NCBI GenBank assembly: GCA_963575745.1
Contig: CAUYUJ010016283.1
Location: 255,734-319,733, forward strand
Direction: 5' to 3'
DNA length: 64,000 bases
Source: Prorocentrum cordatum
Taxonomy: Eukaryota > Sar > Dinophyceae > Prorocentrales > Prorocentraceae
Shown here: positions 39,541 to 49,690 of the stretch, piece by piece
Layout of the letters: each line of letters starts with the position of its first letter
Numbering within the stretch: position 1 is the first letter of the stretch
Position numbers and translations under genes: made by a program
Notes under the pieces: model-generated
The model's input: only the letters and a program-made list of their open reading frames with translations
Database searches by the model: none
Told to the model about the DNA's origin: nothing

Positions 39541-39584
39541 GTGCCATTTGGTACCCACGGTCACGGTCTTAAGAGGTAGTGCAA

Positions 39585-39805
39585 CCAAGTTGTAGGTGGG
39601 AGGGTGGGATGTTTGCACGAGCAGTGGAGAGGACAGCTAAAAGTTGAACAAGTGATTGGTTGCACCACATAGATTGCACCATGCAAAGTGAAGAACATAG
39701 ATGTTCCCACGTTGATTGCACCACGCATAGTGAACCACTCATAATGTCCTCAACAAATTGCACCACGTCGATTGCACCACAAGGATCGCACCACATAATT
39801 TGCAC
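39585..39805 (+). repeat. Family B, 3-prime part only
   Basis: AAGTTGTAGGTGGGAGGGTG then GGGATGTTTGCACGAGCA and a run of TTGCACCACATAGATTGCAC-type motifs. The first 350 bases of the family are missing. Confidence 0.65.
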
Positions 39806-40009
39806 AGCAGTGACTCTCCTTTCAAAAAAATGGGTATCGGTGCCCCCCGGGGGGGGGGGAATTTCCATGCAGGTCTGCCCCATCGTCCATCCTAAGAATG
39901 AATTGAATTCGTACCGTCCCAGCCAGGCCGGAATTAGCAACCCATCATCCTTTGCAAAAATTACGCTGCGTGCACACTTGTTTATATTCCTCTTTCTATA
40001 TGTTTACAA

Positions 40010-40915
40010 CCATCTGGGGTTTGGGGGCCCTCGGGACAGGCCTCGAAGCGGTCCCTGGGCCTCGCAGGGCGTTTTGCCAAGCCTTCCCAGCACACGTAGG
40101 GCGACCAGGGGGGTCATCGGAGACGTCCCAGAGACCCTCAAGACAGCACAAGAGCGCTCCAAGAGTGACCGACGTGACCTCAAGATGGCCCAAGAGGCCT
40201 CCAGGACGGCCCCAAAGAGGCCTCCAAGAGCACTCCCAAGAAGGCCCCCCGAGGCAAAAATCATTGATTTTCTGTGGGTGCTTGGTGAACTTTGGGGTTC
40301 TCCTCTTTTCGGCTTCCCGACGCTCCAAGACGGCGGTCTTCTGGGCGTCCGAAGCCGCCTGGGAGGCTCCAAAATCGCCCCACAACCATCCGAAAGGGCT
40401 TCCAGGCAGTCCAAAAGAGCCCCAAAACGGCACAACACGGGTCCAAGATGGCCCTCAGAGAACCCCATGGCGGCCCAAGATGGCCCGAAGACACCCTCCG
40501 AAGCATTCCAAATCGTGACCCGGCCGTTCAGGGAGACCGCGGTTGGAGGCAGGTGGCCCGAGGAAGCCCCCGGAGGCCCCCAGAATACGCCCAGGAGGCC
40601 TCCAGAAGGCCTTAAGAAAGCCCGAAACAACTTTTGTGAGGCCCCCAGAGGCTTTCCAAGGAGGAGCCTCCGCAAAAAAGAGCTGAGGAGGAAGGGGATA
40701 ATGCGCAGGGTATGGCGAAAGTAAGAAAAAAGAAGCATGGAGGAAGGATAACGAATAAGACTATTATAGCGGCGAAGCCGGAAAGGCAACAAGGAGTCAT
40801 CACTAAATTGTCGGGTTGACCTTCCGGCTATTCCGCCGCATACCAAACTTCAAGGACCAAGGTGCATGGCGCGAAGCGCCACTGCAGTCTTGTGTATATA
40901 TATATATATACACAA
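40010..40915 (+). repeat. Left arm of large inverted duplication
   Basis: About 900 bases that reappear as the reverse complement at 41495-42415. Contains GATGGCC/CCAAGAGG units, a TCATTGATTTTC marker, and ends inward with GCGCGAAGCGCC and a TATATATA tract. Identity by eye is over 90 percent. Confidence 0.9.
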
Positions 40916-40924
40916 AAGGTTCTA

Positions 40925-41465
40925 AACTCCGGGGGAAAATCAACGAAACACGCCCGCGCGCCTCGTCGCGCGCGCATGCCCAAATTCTGAACCGCAGGTG
41001 TCGTCAGGATTTCAGAGCCGAGCGTCACGAAAACATGTCCGAACACTTGTTTTCAGAGGCGAAGCGGCGAACTCCGCTCCAGCGAGAAGCTGCACACACA
41101 TGTCAAAATACAGGGTTTCGCAACAAGAGGTTTCAAACAAACCTGCCAGCGCCCCTGCGAATTGTTTAAAAAAGCATCGGTTGGTCAGTCTTTTCACAGA
41201 AGTGCAACGAAGCGGGCCTCTCGAGCGCGCATGTCAAAACCGTTCGAACGCCCCTGCGCGCGTAGTGTCGCAAGAACCTCTTGCAACAAACGAGACGAAG
41301 TGCACGCGCGCACGTCGTCGCGCACGCATGCCGAAGTCCCCCCAAAACCCTAGGTCACGCATGGATTTCAAAATCGAATGTCACGAAAACATACTCCCAG
41401 AATATTAAGTCCCGCATGCACTTCAAGCTCGAATAGCACGGAAACGTGTTTCTTTTGTTTGCAAC
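40925..41465 (+). repeat. Family H sequence in the spacer of the inverted duplication
   Basis: CGCCTCGTCGCGCGCGCATG, GTCAGGATTTCAGAGCCGAG, CGTTCGAACGCCCCTGCGCG and GGATTTCAAAATCGAATG blocks. It forms the approximately 580-bp centre between the arms. Confidence 0.6.
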
Positions 41466-41494
41466 ACGAGATGTCAACATAAAACAAGCAACAA

Positions 41495-42415
41495 AGGAAA
41501 CATATATATATATATATATACATACACACAAGACTGCAATGGCGCTTCGCGCCATGCACCTTGGTCCTTGAAGTTTGGTATGCGGGCGGAATAGCAGGAA
41601 GGTCAACCCGACAATTTAGCGGTGACTCCTGGTTGCCTTTTCTGGCATCGCCGCTATGATAATGTTACTCGTTATCATTCCTCCATGCTTCTTTTTCCTT
41701 ACTTTCGCCATGCCCTGCGCATTCTCTCCATCCTCCTCAGCTCTTTTTTGCGGAGGCTCCTCCTTGGAGAGCCTCTAGGGGCCTCACAAAAGTTGTTTCA
41801 GGCTTTCTTAAGGCCTTCTGGAGACCTCCTTGGCGTATTCTGGGGGCGTCCGGGGGCTTCCTCGGGCCACCCTGCCTCCAACCGCGGTCTCCCTGAACGA
41901 CCGAATCACGATTTGGAATTCTTCGGAGGGTGTCTTTGGGCCATGGGCCGCCATGGGGTTCTCTGAGGGCCATCTTGGACCCGTGTTGTGCCGTTTTGGG
42001 GCTCTTTTGGACTGCCTGGAAGCCCTTTCGGATGGTTGTGGGCCGATTTTGGAGCCTCCCAGGCGGCTTCGGACGCCCAGAAGACCGCCGTCTTGGAGCG
42101 TCGGGAAGCCGAAAAGAGGAGAACCCTAAAATTCACCAAGAACCAACAGAAAATCAATGATTTTTGCCTCGGGGGGCCTTCTTGGGAGTGCTCTTGGAGG
42201 CCTCTTTGGGGCCGTCCTGGAGGCCTCTTGGGCCATCTTGAGGTCACGTCGGTCACTCTTGGAGCGCTCTTGTGCTGTCTTGGGGGTCTCTGGCACGTCT
42301 CCGATGGCCCCCCTGATCGCCCTAGGTGTGCTGGGAAGGTTTGGCAAAACGCCATGTGAGGCCCAATGGCCGCTTCGAGGCCCGTCTGGAGGGTCCCAAA
42401 GCCCCAGATCCCGGG
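41495..42415 (-). repeat. Right arm of large inverted duplication
   Basis: Reverse complement of 40010-40915, from a TATATATA tract and GGCGCTTCGCGCCATGCACC out to CCCCAGATCC. Small indels separate the arms (for example the AATGTTACTCG and CCATGGGCC positions). Confidence 0.9.
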
Positions 42416-42429
42416 AGTCCGGTTTTGGG

Positions 42430-42645
42430 GGGGGGTGACGGGTCTTCCCCCCGCCCGGGCTTACAAAAGAAAAGCCCCTGCGAATTCTTCAACGAACCAT
42501 CGGTCTATCAACATGTTCATCAAATTCTGTCAAACAAGCCTCTCGCGCTGCATGCCGAACTCATTCGAACACCCTTTGCGCGTGATGGGGGGGGACACGG
42601 TCCGTGTAAAATCCGCCGCTCATGCGTTTGAGTTTCTGCGAGCGT
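42430..42645 (+). repeat. Family H fragment
   Basis: TCTGTCAAACAAGCCTCTCG, GCATGCCGAACTCATTCGAA and TCCGTGTAAAATC match 37605-37700. Confidence 0.5.
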
Positions 42646-42659
42646 GGACTTGAGCTCGC

Positions 42660-43510
42660 TCAAGCGTCGCTCTGGGGGGGCGGGGGGACGCCATTCCCGA
42701 CGCCATTCACTGCTCGGGAGCCGGAGGGGGGGTTCGCTGCTCAGGAGCCGTGGACAGGGGCGGGGGGGACGTCGTTTGCAACGCCGTTCAGTGTTCCGGA
42801 CGGGGGGGGGGTCCGCTGCTCGGGAGCCGTGGACAGGGGGGGGGGGGGGGAGACGCCACATCCGACGCCATTCACTACTCGGGAGCCGAGGGGAGGGGTT
42901 CGCTGCTCGGGAGCCGTGGACAGGGGGGGGGAGACGCCATTCAGTGCTCGGGAGCCGGGGGAGGGGTTCGGTGTTCGGGAACCGTGGACAAGGAGGGGGG
43001 GACGCCATTCCCGACGCCATTCAGTGCTCGGACCCGGCGGGGGTCGCTGTTCGGAAACCGAAGACAGGGGGGGGGGCGCCATTTCCGACGCCATTCAGTG
43101 TTCGGGACCACGGGTGGTGCGCTGCTTGGGAGCCGTGGACAAGGGGGGGGGGGGGGGGGAACGCCATGTCCGACGACGCCATTCATTGCTCAGGACCCCG
43201 GAGGGGTTCGATGCTCGGGAGCCGAGGACAACGGGGGGTGAGGGACGCCATTCCCGACGCCATTCACTGCTCGGGACCCGGGGAGGGGGGTCGCTGCTCG
43301 GGAGCCGTGGACAGGGGCGGGGGGGACGCCATTCCCGACGCCATTCAGTGCTCGGGAGCCGAGGGGGGGCCGCTGCTCGGGAGGCGTGGACAGGGGGGGC
43401 GGTGGGGGGACGCCATTCCCGACGCCATTCAGTGTTCGGGAGCCTCCGGGGCGGGGGGTCGATGCTCGGGAGGGGGGGGACGCCATTCCCGACGCCATAC
43501 ACGGCCGCCC
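42660..43510 (+). repeat. 75-85-bp G-run-rich tandem array, about 11 copies
   Basis: Unit: GACGCCATTCCCGACGCCAT, TCAGTGCTCGGGAGCCG, GGGTTCGCTGCTCGGGAGCC, GTGGACA, then a run of 7-15 G. Anchors at about 42688, 42769, 42853, 43002, 43074, 43160, 43245, 43325 and 43412. Long stop-free frames on both strands (up to 422 codons) cross it; all are compositional. Confidence 0.92.
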
Positions 43511-43524
43511 AGTCCCAGTAACCT

Positions 43525-43770
43525 GAGAGTGCATAACATCAACATCAACATCACCACCACCGTCAACATGATCAGCTGTCATCACCACAATCACCATCTC
43601 CAACATCACAATCCTGATGATCGTCGTCATCATCATCTTCATGCTACTCACCATGGCCATTACCATGGTAAGCATCATCATGAGCATCAGCATCTTCAAT
43701 GTTACCATCAACATCACCATCACCACCGCCATCATCATCATCATAAGCGTCATCATTGTCCAGAGCGCCC
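43525..43770. repeat. Degenerate (CAT)n / (ATC)n tract
   Basis: ATC/CAT/CAC trinucleotides with many substitutions, leading directly into family B copy 2. Confidence 0.8.
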
Positions 43771-43824
43771 TGGATCGGCGGCACTGGCCCGAGGCCAACA
43801 CAATAATACCACGCGGGCCACTCG

Positions 43825-44325
43825 CGCGCGTCGGCCGCACACGCATGACGAACCCTGTCACAAACCTTCATCGCCGACGCGAAAGCATCGTCATCGTCAT
43901 AGGTGGGCGTGATCAGCATCGGCGCCGTTATTCGCCATGCCGTCGTCAAAGCCACCATCATCACCACCATCGCTACGCTCATAGACGTGTCCCCCGTTGT
44001 CGGCGTCACCATGGCAGCGCGCAAACCGAAGTCACCGACTCGCACTGAAGTGCCCGCTGGGAAGTGCCCAGCGGTCAGCGCCACCGAGACCACGTCAGTC
44101 GCGCCAAACTAGCTGGTCGCTGTGCGCGCGAGCGTGCGCGGGCTAGCGCGGCCGCTCAAATGCACTGGCCAACGCCGAACACTCATCGCAATCACCGCCG
44201 CATGGGTTCTGCGAACCCAATTGCGGGTGGGTGGGTGGGATGTTTGCAAAACCGTGTAATTTGGCAGCTCGCCTGTAAACATCAACTGCACCACGTAGAT
44301 TGCACCACCCGCGACCCGCCTCGCG
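43825..44325 (+). repeat. Family B interspersed repeat, copy 2
   Basis: Same block order as copy 1: CTTCATCGCCGACGCG, ATCAGCATCGGCGCC, CACCGACTCGCACTGAAG, AGCGCGGCCGC, AATTGCGGGTGGGTGGG. In the shared frame, TAG follows the SVAPN-type codons. Confidence 0.85.
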
Positions 44326-44545
44326 ACCCACACAAGACCCACCCCACGACCCACCCGCGACCCACCCCGCGACCCACCCGCGACCCATCCCGCGACCCAC
44401 CCGCGACCCACCCGCGACCCATTCCGCGACCCATCCCGCGACCCACCCGCGACCAACCACGCGTCTCGCCCCGCGACTCACCCGCGACCCGCAATCCACC
44501 CGCCACCCACCCGCGACCCGCGACACGCCTCACGACTCATAACCA
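44310..44545 (+). repeat. (CGACCCACC)n minisatellite
   Basis: Short CGACCCACCCG/CGACCCACCCCG units, about 10-11 bases, repeated about 20 times. Related GGTGGGTCACGGGTGGGTCG, in inverted orientation, lies at 45780-45800. Confidence 0.9.
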
Positions 44546-44549
44546 TCCG

Positions 44550-45210
44550 CGCAGGCCTCTCCCAGAGAGGCCCAATGCCCCGCAGAACCCAAGCAGTTCG
44601 CAAACATTAAGGCGCAGAGGTCAGGTGCCTAATCGCGCGCGGGAAGTCGTTTTCAGTCTCCTTCCTCCTCCGAATCCTCCCCCTGCCCCTCTCGGGGATA
44701 GGCTCAGGCTGAACATGCTCGACGCTCCGTGATGGCCTCCGTCAGGCCCTCTGGTCGAAACCCTACGCGCCGCCACGCTGGTCCTGGGCAGGCTGTGCTG
44801 CCCAGCGGAAGGGGACGAGCAGGGCGACGACGAACGCGCAGGCGGGAGGCCAGAGCCAGCGGGGCGGGCGGGCAGGCAGAAGAGGGGCAAGGCGGAGACA
44901 GCAGGCAGGGAGCAGGAGGAAGGAAAGGGGGGAGGGAAGCAATGAAGAGGAGGAGAAGGGAAGCAGCAAAAGGGGAGGGAGGAGGAAATCAAGGAAGAGG
45001 GGGATGGAAGCAACCGCAAACAGACAGGCCGTGCCAGGGGCCGGGAGAAGTTCGGGGTGACATGGGTGAACTGCAAGAGGATGGATGGGGGAGAGGCGTC
45101 TGCGGTGATGGGCAAACCACATTCATACCAAAAACGCGTCTCGATAGGAACTGGGTTCCGAGAAACAAAAAAAAACGCGCCCCGATAAGAAATGGGTTCT
45201 GGGTGCTAAA
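44550..45210. other. Unique sequence with a purine-rich stretch
   Basis: 44860-45010 is A/G-rich (GGAAAGGGGGGAGGGAAG). No gene was recognised. Confidence 0.4.
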
Positions 45211-45212
45211 GC

Positions 45213-45632
45213 CCCCTCCGACCGCCGAACACTGAGGGGACCGAATGGCTCACCTCCGACCGAGCACTGATGGGACCGAACGGTTCACCTCCGACCGGTA
45301 ACAGGAAGGACCGAACGACCCACCTCCGACCGAACACCGAGGGGACCGAACGAGACACCTCCGAAAGAACTCGAGGGGAACCCAACGACTCACCTCCGAC
45401 CGAAAACTGGGGGGACCGAGCGACTCACCTCCGACCCAACACTGGGAGGACCGAGCGACTCACAACCGACCGAAAGTTGAAGGGACCGAGCGACTCACCT
45501 CCGACCGAAAACTGATGGGGACCAGAATATTCACGTCCGTGCGAAAACAGAGGACCGAACAATTCCCCTCCGAACGCGGAGGGGTCCGAACGACCCACCT
45601 CCGACCGAGCACTGAGACGTACACAACTTCTC
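45213..45632 (+). repeat. 35-bp tandem array, about 12 copies
   Basis: The CACCTCCGACCGA anchor steps at 45216, 45251, 45286, 45321, 45356, 45391, 45426, 45461 and 45496, exactly 35 each time, then about 45531, 45566 and 45596. Units also contain ACACTGAGGGGACCGAACGA. Sequence varies much more than length. Confidence 0.93.
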
Positions 45633-46055
45633 CGGCTAAGGTACGCGTCTCGTCCCTCGCTCCTCCATCCTCCATCTGGGGCCCTCCTCCCTCCCTCCCT
45701 CGGGGGCCCCCAAGGGCGTTCGGGCTCTCACAAAACGGGAAAACGGCGGGGCCGATGGGCCACGGGCGGGTCGCCAGGCGGGTGGGTCACGGGTGGGTCG
45801 CAAGCGCCGCGCCCACCGGCCCGCGTCCCAAGCGCCGCGCCCGCCCGCGCCCCCCGTGCGAGATATGTTGCATGACCTCGATTGCGCCATTACGATTGCA
45901 CCACACCAATTGCACCACATTTATCGCGCACCATGTATACTCTCTTTTTGCTGAAAAAAGAATGGACTCTACCCCGCCACAACCCACCCCCGGGATTATC
46001 CCATGCACTTTTCGTATTGCAATGTACGCATGATTCTGCCCCATCGTTCATTCTA
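45633..46055. other. GC-rich spacer and TGCACCAC motifs
   Basis: 45750-45860 is CG-rich with a repeated CAAGCGCCGCGCCC block (about 45810 and 45830). At 45870-45935, ATTGCACCACACCAATTGCA-type motifs of family B occur without its front part. Confidence 0.45.
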
Positions 46056-46058
46056 AAT

Positions 46059-46188
46059 CCCACCAGCCCTCTGGGCGTCGGTGGTTTAGACCGTGTTTCT
46101 TCTTCCGCCCCTTCTTCTTCCCCTTCGGGGAGGGGTTTAACCCTCTCCCTACCCCCTCCCCGTGGACCTGGAGCGGGGGGGCCGCGAG
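46059..46188 (+). repeat. Leader module of composite repeat (copy 2)
   Basis: CCCACCAGCCCTCTGGGCG, GTCGGTGGTTTAGACCG, CCCCTTCGGGGAGGGGTTTA and CTACCCCCTCCCC. Same order and hairpins as 7843-7962. Confidence 0.65.
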
Positions 46189-46189
46189 G

Positions 46190-47180
46190 TGTCAGAGCGT
46201 CCAAAACGGCCTCGGCGAGGAAGCCAAAATCGTTGGTTTTACTATGGTTTTTGCCCCATGTTGGCCTCCTGGGGGGGCGAGGCTAATTAATGCTCCGCAC
46301 TTCTTTGGTAGATCTCCTCCTAGATGGCCCCAAGAAGCGCCCAGGAGGCCCCAAGGGGTCCGAAGATGGCCCCAAGAGGCCCCCAAGAGGCCCCCCGGAG
46401 GCCCCCAAGACACCCCCAAGAGGCCCCCAGAGACCCCCCAGAGGCACCCAAGATGCTCCAAGAGGCCTCGGCGAGAATGCCAAAACGGCCTCGGCGAGGA
46501 AGCCAAAATCAGTGGTTTTACTAAGGGTTTGGCCCCATTTTGGCCTCCTGGGGGGGGGACGGAAATTAATGCTCCCCTCTTGTTTGATCGATCTCCTTCA
46601 AGATGGCCCCAAGAAGCGCCAAGGAGGTCCCAAGAGGTCCCAGGATGGCCCCAAGATGGCCCAAAGAGGCCCCCAAGAGGCCCCCAAGACACCCCGAAGA
46701 GGCCCCCAGAGACCCCCCAGAGGCACCCAAGATGCTCCAAGAGGCCTCGGCGAGAATGCCAAAACGGCCTCGGCGAGGAAGCCAAAATCAGTGGTTTTAC
46801 TAAGGGTTTGGCCCCATTTTGGCCTCCTGGGGGGGGACGCTAATTAATACTCCCCTCTAGTTTGATCGATCTCCTCCAAGATGGCCCCAGGAAGCGCCCA
46901 GGAGGCCCCAAGAGGTCCCAAGATGGCCCCAAGATGGCCCCAAGGGGCCCCCAAGAGGCCCCCAGGAGGCGCCAAAAGACCCCCAAGAGGCCCCAAGAGA
47001 CCCCCCAGAGGCACACAAGATGCTCCAAGAGGCCTCGGCGAGAATGCCAAACCATTGATTTCACGAAGGTGTTAGCCACATGTTGGCCTCTTGGGGGGGA
47101 GCACTGATTAAGATGACTCCAAGAGCGCCTGGGAGAGCCCAAGATGACCTCCAAGATGGCTCAAGATATCCCAAGATGTC
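46190..47180 (+). repeat. GATGGCC array with 264-279-bp higher-order unit, 3-4 copies
   Basis: GGTTTTACTA marker at about 46235, 46513 and 46792, with a related site at 47056. Each unit carries GCTAATTAATRCTCC, TTTGATCGATCTCCT, CCAAGATGGCCCC and a CCTCGGCGAGAATGCCAAAA segment. Adjacent units are nearly identical, so the amplification is young. Confidence 0.9.
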
Positions 47181-47204
47181 TCATAATGGCTTCCTCTGTG
47201 TGCT

Positions 47205-47290
47205 GTCCACTTCCCTCATCCAGGCAATTCCTCTGGGCATCGTTTCTGGATGGGCTGGTTGGGTTACGCGAAGCGTCTAGAATTCTCCCC
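47205..47290 (+). repeat. Tail module of composite repeat (copy 2)
   Basis: TTCCCTCATCC, TTTCTGGATGGGCTGG and GGGTTACGCGAAGCGTCTAG. Same as 9212-9300, with one extra T inside GGGCTGGTGGG. Confidence 0.7.
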
Positions 47291-47890
47291 AGAACCTTCA
47301 TCGCCAACGCGAGAACGCCGTCGTCGTCGCCGGCGTGATCAGCATCGGCGCCCGCACTGGCCGCGATGTCGTCCATGACTAGATCGTCACCAGCATCGCT
47401 ACAATCATCATCGTGTCTACCTTTGTCGACATTGCCATGATACCACGCCCGCCCAAGCCGCCGACTCGCAGTGAAGTGTCCGCTGGGATGTGCCCAGCGG
47501 TCAGCGCCATCGCGGCCGCGTCGGTCGCGCCAAACTAGCTGGCAGCTGCGCGCGTGCTAGGGTAGGCGCGGCCGCTGAAATGCACCAGCCAACGTCAAGC
47601 ATGCATCGCAATCGCCACCGCATGAGTTCTGCAAACCAAGTTGCGGGTGGGCGGGTGGGATGTTTGAAAGAGCATGGGATGTGTCAACTCGTTTGTAGAA
47701 ATCAATTGCACCACATATGTTGCACCACATGTATTGGAAAACATCGATTGCACTACATATCACAGAGGTTGTCCTGCAGCAAGTACAGATCATCGAATGC
47801 ACCACGCATATGCTGAGCCATGGATTGCATAACGTAGATTGCACCATGTAGGTTGCACCACATATCTTGCCCCATACAGACTGCACAGCA
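47290..47890 (+). repeat. Family B interspersed repeat, copy 3
   Basis: CTTCATCGCCAACGCGAGAA, ATCAGCATCGGCGCCCGCAC, GACTCGCAGTGAAG, GGCGCGGCCGC, ATGCATCGCAATCGCCACCG, GTTGCGGGTGGGCGGGTGGG, then a longer run of TTGCACCACAT motifs to 47890. Confidence 0.85.
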
Positions 47891-48000
47891 TATAGAGCTA
47901 GAGACACACTGCCTGGGGCCCACGCTGGCTGACATGTAGTCTTCTGAAGGACCCCCTTCTCCCCAATACCAGCAGCATGCTGCGTGCATCGCCGCTCCCC
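47891..48000. other. Spacer, nothing recognised
   Basis: Short unique stretch. Confidence 0.3.
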
Positions 48001-48039
48001 AGGCCTCTCTTGCCGGCCCAACGCCTCATGGGAATTCTT

Positions 48040-48630
48040 CAAAGCTTCCCAAGTGCCCAAGATGCCTAACAAGACTGCCAAGGCAAGCCACCGACGCCGC
48101 GACGATGACCCACAATGCCTTCAAGGCAGCCTCCTGTGGCTTCAAGACCACCCAAAATGTATTCAAGACGGCCACTGCCAATGCGGCCTACGAGGGCTCC
48201 AAGAGGGCTGGCAGGAGGGCCCGAAAAGGCGAGCATCGTTGTTCCGTCCTCCGTAGTTCAATCATTTCAACGCTGTCATCATGTTGGGCTTCCGACAACT
48301 ACAAGAGGCCCAATGAGCCTGCTAAGTTACCCCAAGCTGGCCAAAGAGGGCCCCGAGACTTCCCATGAGGGCCCAAAGATGGCCCAAGATGGCCACTCGA
48401 CGCACCCCAGAAAGCCCAAAGGAGAGCCCCAAGACAGCCCAAGGGGCTCACAAATAAAAACAAGGGAGGCACCAGACGGCCCCCAAAACGGCCCCAAGGA
48501 ATATCCCCGACGGCCATTAGGGCCCCAAGATAGCCCAAGAGAGCCCCAAAATGGCTCAAGAGCGGCCCCAAGACGACCCAAGAACGCTCAAAGCGACTGC
48601 TGCACAGGAGCCCAAAACGGTCCCCAACCA
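48040..48630 (+). repeat. GATGGCC degenerate array, eroded
   Basis: CAAGATGGCC, CCAAGACAGCCC, CCAAGATAGCCC and CAAAACGGCCCC units at irregular spacing. Confidence 0.65.
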
Positions 48631-49190
48631 GTGCTTTCCAACGAGAGCTCATAAACAAATGGAGGCGAGAGGTGTCACCTGTGACGGCATCCTCCTCCTC
48701 ACCCTCCTCAACCTCCTCAGGAGGTGACGGCATCCCGTGGTCTCTCGAACAATCGCCACCCAGAATGCTGGACTGGCACGGTGGCGGGACTTGCCGCCAG
48801 CAGCTGAATGGCCTTCCGTGTGCCACGAAACCGAAAGCGCTCCCCTCCCCCGTCCTCCGTTAGCGACCATCTTCTCGGCGGAAAACCCAGGGGAGAAGTG
48901 GTAGGGAGCAGAACTGATGATAAGGCAGCGGGGCTTCTCAAAAGACCCATAGCTTTCCGAGAAGCCGTCTCTGCCTTGGGAGACGCCTTCGAACGCCTCT
49001 CAAAGACAGGAGGCCTTCTGAGCTTTCCTCAAAAGGCCCGCCCCCTCTCACTTCACCCAAAGCTCGCCGGCGATCCTCTCTGGCATGTGCATGTGGCAAG
49101 CAGGCACGCACGCCGGCCACAGCCAGGGGTGCGCTGGCAGGCAAAGGCGAGACCAGGCGCGGCCGCCGCCCGAGAGCGCTCCACGCAGGC
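48631..49190. other. Unique sequence, no gene assigned
   Basis: A plus-strand open frame from 48808 runs on through family F to 49446 (212 codons). Because its last third is repeat sequence, I do not call it a gene. Confidence 0.35.
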
Positions 49191-49194
49191 AAAG

Positions 49195-49345
49195 CAATGC
49201 ATCGCCACGGAGTCGAAGTCCAATCGGATCGGCCGCGCCAGGATGCACAGCAGCGCCACGCGAGCATCGGGCCACATCGGATCGTCGGAACATCGGAATC
49301 AGATCAGATCGATCCCAGCGGAATCAGCGTCCTTTCGGATCGTTC
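49195..49345 (+). repeat. Family F, copy 2
   Basis: ACGGAGTCGAAGTCCAATCG, GATGCACAGCAGCGCCACG, GCATCGGGCCACATCGGATC and GTCGGAACATCGGAATCAGA. Confidence 0.6.
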
Positions 49346-49439
49346 GGATCAAACGGGGCCCTGGAAAGCGTGAGGGAATCAGCGAGACAGTGTGTGGCTT
49401 CCCTGCGACAAGTTCGTGTCGTGACGAGTTCAGAGTTGG

Positions 49440-49562
49440 ATTCTGACACCGCGGGGATCATTCAACATCTGGGATTGCGGCTCTCAGATCGCGCAGATCG
49501 CTCGATGGTGAACGAAAGCTCGGTGGCGGCATACAACCCTGAACGCCCGCGGTAGTGAAGGG
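49440..49562 (+). repeat. Family G, copy 2
   Basis: TTCTGACACCGCGGGGATCA, AGATCGCTCGATGGT and ACAACCCTGAACGCCCGCGG. The final CGACGCGACACGA block is missing. Confidence 0.5.
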
Positions 49563-49574
49563 GAACGGGCAAAA

Positions 49575-49690
49575 CATCGCCTGCAAACGGCGATACCTCG
49601 CCCGTAGATCGGCGATAGACCCGCGATAGGCAAGCAGCACGTTCCTGGGCGGGATTAGTTTTATCGGGCGCCGAGTCGGCACGACCCGAA
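49575..49690 (+). repeat. GATAG-rich repeat, copy 1
   Basis: GGCGATAGACCCGCGATAGG, then CACGTTCCTGGGCGGGATTA and ATCGGGCGCC. Matches 63680-63785. Confidence 0.55.

Noticed and set aside
46530-46560. CCATTTTGGCCTC as a spliced-leader relic
   Set aside because: It departs from the dinoflagellate leader (CCATTTTGGCTCAAG) at the 3-prime half and is part of the GATGGCC repeat unit, present in every copy.
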